Assembly: GCF_001625695.1 (NCBI RefSeq)
Contig: NZ_AUXY01000053.1
Location: 62,001-126,000, forward strand
From: Pseudoalteromonas luteoviolacea H33-S
GTDB taxonomy: Bacteria; Pseudomonadota; Gammaproteobacteria; Enterobacterales; Alteromonadaceae
Reading direction: 5' to 3'
Length of the DNA stretch: 64,000 bases
Of the stretch, positions 60,368 to 64,000 are shown piece after piece. The translations under genes were made by a program, and so were the position numbers. Each line of letters starts with the position of its first letter. Within the stretch, counting starts at the first letter, position 1. Below the pieces are notes generated by a model that was not told the DNA's origin, did no database searches, and saw only the letters and a list, made by a program, of their open reading frames with translations.

Positions 60368-61489
60368 ATGGATAATTATTTTAATAAGCCAGCACTCTTT
60401 GTAAAACAGCCCTTTAGAGACTTCTATATAGTAAGTATTCAAGCTAGTAAACTTGTAAATGTATGTTATTCATTTCCAGCTATGTATGGAGGTGAAGCTT
60501 TAAATGGGGTTCAAAGGGGATTGAACGAAAAACGCATTAGTAATATTGCGGAATTTAGCAAAACAGAAAATGCTTTGTTTCCAAACTCAATAATACTGTC
60601 AGCGAATATCTTACCGGATGGTACTATACCTGATGACGATCGTTGGCATATTGAAGGTGATAACTTAGTCATTCCGACTGATAAACCATATGCATCAATC
60701 GTTGACGGCCAACATCGTTTAGCGGGATTAAAGAAAGCGCTTGAATCTGGCGAAATTGATGATTCATTTTATGTAGTTTGTGCAGTTTATTTTGAATTAA
60801 CTGCTCCTGAGCAAGCAGAAGTATTTGCAACTATTAATTTTAATCAACAAAAGGTAGATAAAAGTCTAGCATACCAGCTTTTTGGTTATGATTTGGAAGC
60901 AACAGATAGAAAGTATTGGGCTCCTGATACACTTGCTATCTATTATTCTAGATTGTTAAATAAAATGGAGGAGTCACCGTTTTTTGGTCGCGTCAATTTC
61001 GGTATGATAAAAGATGAAAAGTCAAGTAATCTTGATTGGACTATTTCAACATCGTGCCTAGTTGAAGGGATTACATCATTAATGTCTAGTAATCCTGCTG
61101 CGGATAGATATGATATTCATAAAAAGAAACTAATTCGAAATGAGAGAGATTGTTTAGAAGTAAAAAGGAATAGTCCCCCTCTAAGACCCGCATATATAGA
61201 TAAAAAAGATAAATCAATATTCGATCTTCTTCTGGATTACTTTAAAAAGTGGAGTGATTGTGCATGGCAAAATGAGCGCACTTCGTTCATGAGAAAAACT
61301 ATTGGTATCCAAGCCTCTTTCGACATTTTAAAGGACTTATGTAAAATTTATGGATTAGAGAAAGACCAAATTATAGAAAAGCTAGATGACATTGACCTGG
61401 TTGACCTTGGAAATGTTGAGGTTAACTATTCAGGGATTGGTAGATCACAAATTCGGAATGAATTAAGAAAGCAATTAGGCATAGAATAA
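60368..61489 (+). CDS. dndB: DndB, DGQHR-domain regulator of phosphorothioation
   Basis: A 373-residue protein. The signature D-G-Q-H-R is at residues about 114-118 in SIVDGQHRLAGL, as in all DndB proteins, followed by VFATINFNQQKV. DndB represses the dnd/dpt operon in other hosts and affects modification frequency. Here it is downstream of dptFGH-HNH-membrane protein rather than immediately ahead of dndC, and on the strand opposite to dndCDE. ATG is one base past the membrane protein stop, behind AGAGG. It ends in a shared terminator with dndE. Confidence 0.88.
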   Translation: MDNYFNKPALFVKQPFRDFYIVSIQASKLVNVCYSFPAMYGGEALNGVQRGLNEKRISNIAEFSKTENALFPNSIILSANILPDGTIPDDDRWHIEGDNLVIPTDKPYASIVDGQHRLAGLKKALESGEIDDSFYVVCAVYFELTAPEQAEVFATINFNQQKVDKSLAYQLFGYDLEATDRKYWAPDTLAIYYSRLLNKMEESPFFGRVNFGMIKDEKSSNLDWTISTSCLVEGITSLMSSNPAADRYDIHKKKLIRNERDCLEVKRNSPPLRPAYIDKKDKSIFDLLLDYFKKWSDCAWQNERTSFMRKTIGIQASFDILKDLCKIYGLEKDQIIEKLDDIDLVDLGNVEVNYSGIGRSQIRNELRKQLGIE

Positions 61490-61496
61490 CTATATG

Positions 61497-61516
61497 AAGG
61501 GGGAATTTCCCCCTTT
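61497..61516. terminator. bidirectional terminator between dndB and dndE
   Basis: AAGGGGGAA (61497-61505) pairs with TTCCCCCTT (61507-61515), loop of at least three bases in practice, flanked by A- and T-rich sequence. It separates the two convergent arms of the island. Confidence 0.85.
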
Positions 61517-61521
61517 ATGCT

Positions 61522-61884
61522 TTATTTTATTTGTACTATTTTTTTTAACATATCAGTAATTTCTAATTCAAACTTTATTGAAGAAGAACCACTTTCAACA
61601 TGCGCTGCCCACGCTATCTGTAATTCTTTATCAGAGTACTCAGGGTAGCGCAGTTTAAGTAACAGCTCGGTCACTTGCTGGGTTTTACCCAGCCAAGTGA
61701 ATTTATCGAGCTTAAGATTGCCAGAAAGTTTGTAGTCTGTTGTGTTATCAAACACAAAGCCGCTTTCAATTGAGCGAAAAAAGGCAATACGAGCAGCTAC
61801 ATTGGGTGTAATGCCTGTATTGGCTTTTAGGTTTTGCAGTTGCTCTTCAACAGATTTTTTTAGCCACATGGTTTGCGGTAGCAT
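61522..61884 (-). CDS. dndE: DndE, DNA phosphorothioation protein
   Basis: A 120-residue protein. The motif VAARIAFFRSIESG (residues 29-42) with the opening WLKKSVEEQLQNLKANTGITPN is typical of DndE, which binds nicked double-stranded DNA and is needed for sulfur insertion with DndC and DndD. Its ATG overlaps the dndD stop by one base (TAATG). It is the last gene of the minus-strand arm. Confidence 0.88.
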   Translation of the reverse strand: MLPQTMWLKKSVEEQLQNLKANTGITPNVAARIAFFRSIESGFVFDNTTDYKLSGNLKLDKFTWLGKTQQVTELLLKLRYPEYSDKELQIAWAAHVESGSSSIKFELEITDMLKKIVQIK

Positions 61885-63875
61885 TATACGGCCTCCTTAA
61901 TTTTACTCGCCCAAAAATAACCTTCAGAAAGTGTTGAGCACTTAGTTGCTTGGTCAAACTCAATTTCAAATGCATGTGATACTTTATTTGCCATGATATC
62001 GAAATAATCTTGATCTACCTCGGTATCAGTTGAAAGTAAAATCACTTGCTCGCCAGCTTCCGGGAAGTAATGCTTGATCAGCTTATTACGGTGTTTTGAG
62101 TCTAAACGGCCAAGTGGGGTATCAACCACCACTGGCAGCACTTTGCCAGATAGCTTGCCAAGCGCCTCCAAAATTGCAAAAGCAAAAATTTGCTTTTCAC
62201 CAGCCGACATTGATTTTCGGTTAATGGTAATGCCATCTTGGTCAACCAAGTTAACATCGAAGGTGGTTGTATCTATTTTTGCGCTGAGTTTTAAATCTTC
62301 TTTACGTGCTAGTTTGCGATAAGACTTGGCAAAGAGTTCTTCTAGTTGTTTAACACGCAATTGGGTTAACTCGTTAGAAAATTCTGTAAGCGCGGCATTT
62401 GTGGCATCAACACGCTTAACCGCTTTATTAACTGAGCTCTCAGTCTTTTGACTTACATATAGCTTTTCTAGGCGTTTTGCGTTTTCAAGTGCTTTTTCAA
62501 CTAGCTTTTTCGCTTTTAAAAGCTGGTTTGTATACTTAGTTTTAAGGGCTGACTTTTGCGCATCTAATTCACGCAGTGATGTATATAGGGCGCTTAGCTC
62601 TTCTTCATCAGGGGCACGCTGAATATTTAAAGAAAGGTTTTCATATTCAGTGGTTGTTGCGCCGAGTGATTCTGCAAGTTCAGCAATGGTTTGTTTTGCA
62701 TTATTTGCATTGTCAAGCTGTGCTTTCATAACTGCAAAATCAGAGTCTGAAATATCAAGCTTTAACACTTCAAGTACAACTGCCGAATTTAATTTTGCAA
62801 AGTACTTATTTACCTCTTTGTATATATCAGAAGCGCTGCTTGCAAACTGGTTACTAAGTGCAGTTTCTAACCCTTGCATATTTTGGCTGAGTTGCTCGTT
62901 GAAGGCCCGTTTTGCTTTAATTTGCTGCTCGTTTTCAAGCACTTTAATTAAACCTTGCATCGCCGTTGGTGCCAATGCCATCGGAAATTCGCTACTAAGC
63001 TCGTTAAGTATTGAGGTATTTAATTTTGTTTGCTGCTTTAAAAGCTCATCGGCACGGGCCTTTTCTTGCGACTTGGTTTTAGCCCAAGCACCACCGCGCG
63101 ATTCAATTTTATGCTCGATCAGCTCAATTTGTTTATTGATACCTGCAAGCTCGCTTTGAATACAGGCTTCAAGTTCGCGCTCAGCATTGGCTTGTTTGAG
63201 AAGTTGTTTTTTCTCTTCTTCAAGCTCGGCAATTTTACGTACCGTACTGGCCGATGCTTTGTCTTTGGTGATTTGTTTTATGTAAATATCTAAATCATCA
63301 CCAAGGCGATTGATTACATCTAGACCCAGCAGTTTTTGAACAGCTTCTTTTAAATAAGTGCCTGTGTCATCTTCGGCAAGTTCGGCAATTTTTTCACCGT
63401 CAAAAAAGAATAAGTCACCGATACCCGGTGGAACAAGTTCATGTAAAAAGCTCTGTACTTGTTCTGAATTAAGGGTTTGGTCTTGTTTGCCGTTTTCACT
63501 TAGCGTAACAACTTCATCGCCATTACTAGTCCAAGTGCGCTCGATAATATAAGCGTTATGCTGGCCTAGGTGTGTATGGGTAAACTCAAGCGTTACTTTG
63601 GCTTGGCTTTGGTTGTTATCTTTAAGCGCTTTTTTGTTTATTTGCTCACTTAAAAAGGCTGCATAGTCTTTTTTATGTACTGCATTACCAATTGCACGGC
63701 GACCAAGTAACGCTAAACGAATGGCCGTTAAAATAGAGGTTTTACCTGCACCATTTAAACCACCAAATAAAATAATGGGCTTTTCATTAAACTCATCTTT
63801 CTTGGGTGTGAGATCTATATGCGTGGTTTGGTTAAATACACGAAAGTTATGCAGTGTTAGGCTTTGAAAAATCAT
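61884..63875 (-). CDS. dndD: DndD, SMC/Rad50-like ATPase of DNA phosphorothioation
   Basis: A 663-residue protein. The N-terminal Walker A is GGLNGAGKTSILTAI (residues about 38-52), the C-terminal ABC signature is SMSAGEKQIFAF (about 550-561), and Walker B is VLPVVVDTPLGRLDS with the D-loop. Between them is a long coiled coil (about 180-500) broken by a CxxC-free hinge, as in DndD. It hydrolyses ATP during backbone sulfur incorporation. Its ATG overlaps the dndC stop by ATGA, and its stop overlaps dndE. Confidence 0.92.
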   Translation of the reverse strand: MIFQSLTLHNFRVFNQTTHIDLTPKKDEFNEKPIILFGGLNGAGKTSILTAIRLALLGRRAIGNAVHKKDYAAFLSEQINKKALKDNNQSQAKVTLEFTHTHLGQHNAYIIERTWTSNGDEVVTLSENGKQDQTLNSEQVQSFLHELVPPGIGDLFFFDGEKIAELAEDDTGTYLKEAVQKLLGLDVINRLGDDLDIYIKQITKDKASASTVRKIAELEEEKKQLLKQANAERELEACIQSELAGINKQIELIEHKIESRGGAWAKTKSQEKARADELLKQQTKLNTSILNELSSEFPMALAPTAMQGLIKVLENEQQIKAKRAFNEQLSQNMQGLETALSNQFASSASDIYKEVNKYFAKLNSAVVLEVLKLDISDSDFAVMKAQLDNANNAKQTIAELAESLGATTTEYENLSLNIQRAPDEEELSALYTSLRELDAQKSALKTKYTNQLLKAKKLVEKALENAKRLEKLYVSQKTESSVNKAVKRVDATNAALTEFSNELTQLRVKQLEELFAKSYRKLARKEDLKLSAKIDTTTFDVNLVDQDGITINRKSMSAGEKQIFAFAILEALGKLSGKVLPVVVDTPLGRLDSKHRNKLIKHYFPEAGEQVILLSTDTEVDQDYFDIMANKVSHAFEIEFDQATKCSTLSEGYFWASKIKEAV

Positions 63876-64000
63876 GATAAGCCCTCTTTAGCAAGTAGTT
63901 TGTTTAGATCATCAAGCTCTCGCGTGATTTCTTTTACTTCTTTTGATTGGCGCATTTGGTTCTGGCGACTTTCTAAATGTTCTTCAATAATTTCTTCGGC
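63872..64000 (-). CDS. dndC: DndC C-terminus (gene continues beyond window)
   Basis: The last 42 codons of a gene run off the window edge on the minus strand, ending REL-DDLNKLLAKEGLS. The stop TGA overlaps the dndD start (ATGA). A charged helical tail next to dndD is what DndC (PAPS-reductase-like, iron-sulfur protein) has at its end. The identity rests on position; the catalytic part is not visible. Confidence 0.72.
   Translation of the reverse strand, partial: AEEIIEEHLESRQNQMRQSKEVKEITRELDDLNKLLAKEGLS

Overview
The window looks like chromosomal DNA of a marine gammaproteobacterium of the Pseudoalteromonas/Alteromonadales type. This rests on the low-to-moderate GC content, AAGGA-type ribosome binding sites, an H-NOX/HnoK pair, a TonB receptor with a two-component system, Fur boxes of the 7-1-7 type, and many secreted hydrolases. 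No rRNA, tRNA, CRISPR array or intact insertion sequence was seen.

Layout. 1-5 kb: two Fes/IroE-like alpha/beta hydrolases (the first cut by the window edge), an acetyltransferase, a small RRF_GI-like protein, a short precursor-like peptide gene, and a tannase/feruloyl esterase behind a textbook Fur box. 5-11 kb: a very large beta-propeller sensor kinase, two more precursor-like peptide genes, a GGDEF protein with no ordinary start codon, and a small secreted protein. 11.2-12.5 kb: a long non-coding stretch rich in inverted repeats. 12.5-24 kb: secreted and lipoproteins, recQ, a TonB receptor with a Fur-like site, its neighbouring kinase/regulator pair, and a CE2-like SGNH esterase. 24-31.5 kb: SRPBCC/AraC/SDR genes, a compact regulator-peptide-membrane protein operon with a second peptide paralogue, a decayed copy of the SDR end, NfeD/SPFH, a methyltransferase, nudB and a possible small RNA. 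32-35 kb: a TPR protein and an M6 metalloprotease. 35.3-44.4 kb: a Fur-boxed five-gene enzyme cluster (thioester-reductase-like SDR, class III aminotransferase, SRPBCC, acyl-CoA dehydrogenase, formyltransferase) followed by an RND adaptor and pump. 44.7-46.5 kb: two paralogous precursor-like peptides, a MerR regulator and a membrane protein. 46.8-50.3 kb: hnoX/hnoK and an RTX-repeat secreted protein. 50.9-64 kb: a DNA phosphorothioation defence island.

The defence island runs dptF-dptG-dptH, then an SBD-HNH endonuclease of the phosphorothioate-binding type, then a four-helix membrane protein with a probable ATT start, then dndB, all on the plus strand. They converge on dndC-dndD-dndE on the minus strand (dndC continues past the window). 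dndCDE make the sulfur modification, dptFGH restrict unmodified DNA, and dndB is normally the repressor. Two things are odd: dndB has moved out of its usual place ahead of dndC, and an enzyme whose family cuts sulfur-modified DNA is encoded in a modifying host.

The other strong theme is short peptides. Five small genes share a K-rich leader ending in TPx[IV][AG][AG][AG]-like motifs and have very different, often Cys-containing, tails. Two further peptides share ICAG and KGSxPxQQ motifs and sit with a regulator and a membrane protein. No modification enzyme for any of them is seen in the window. These peptides and the iron-regulated enzyme cluster are the best candidates for undescribed biology.
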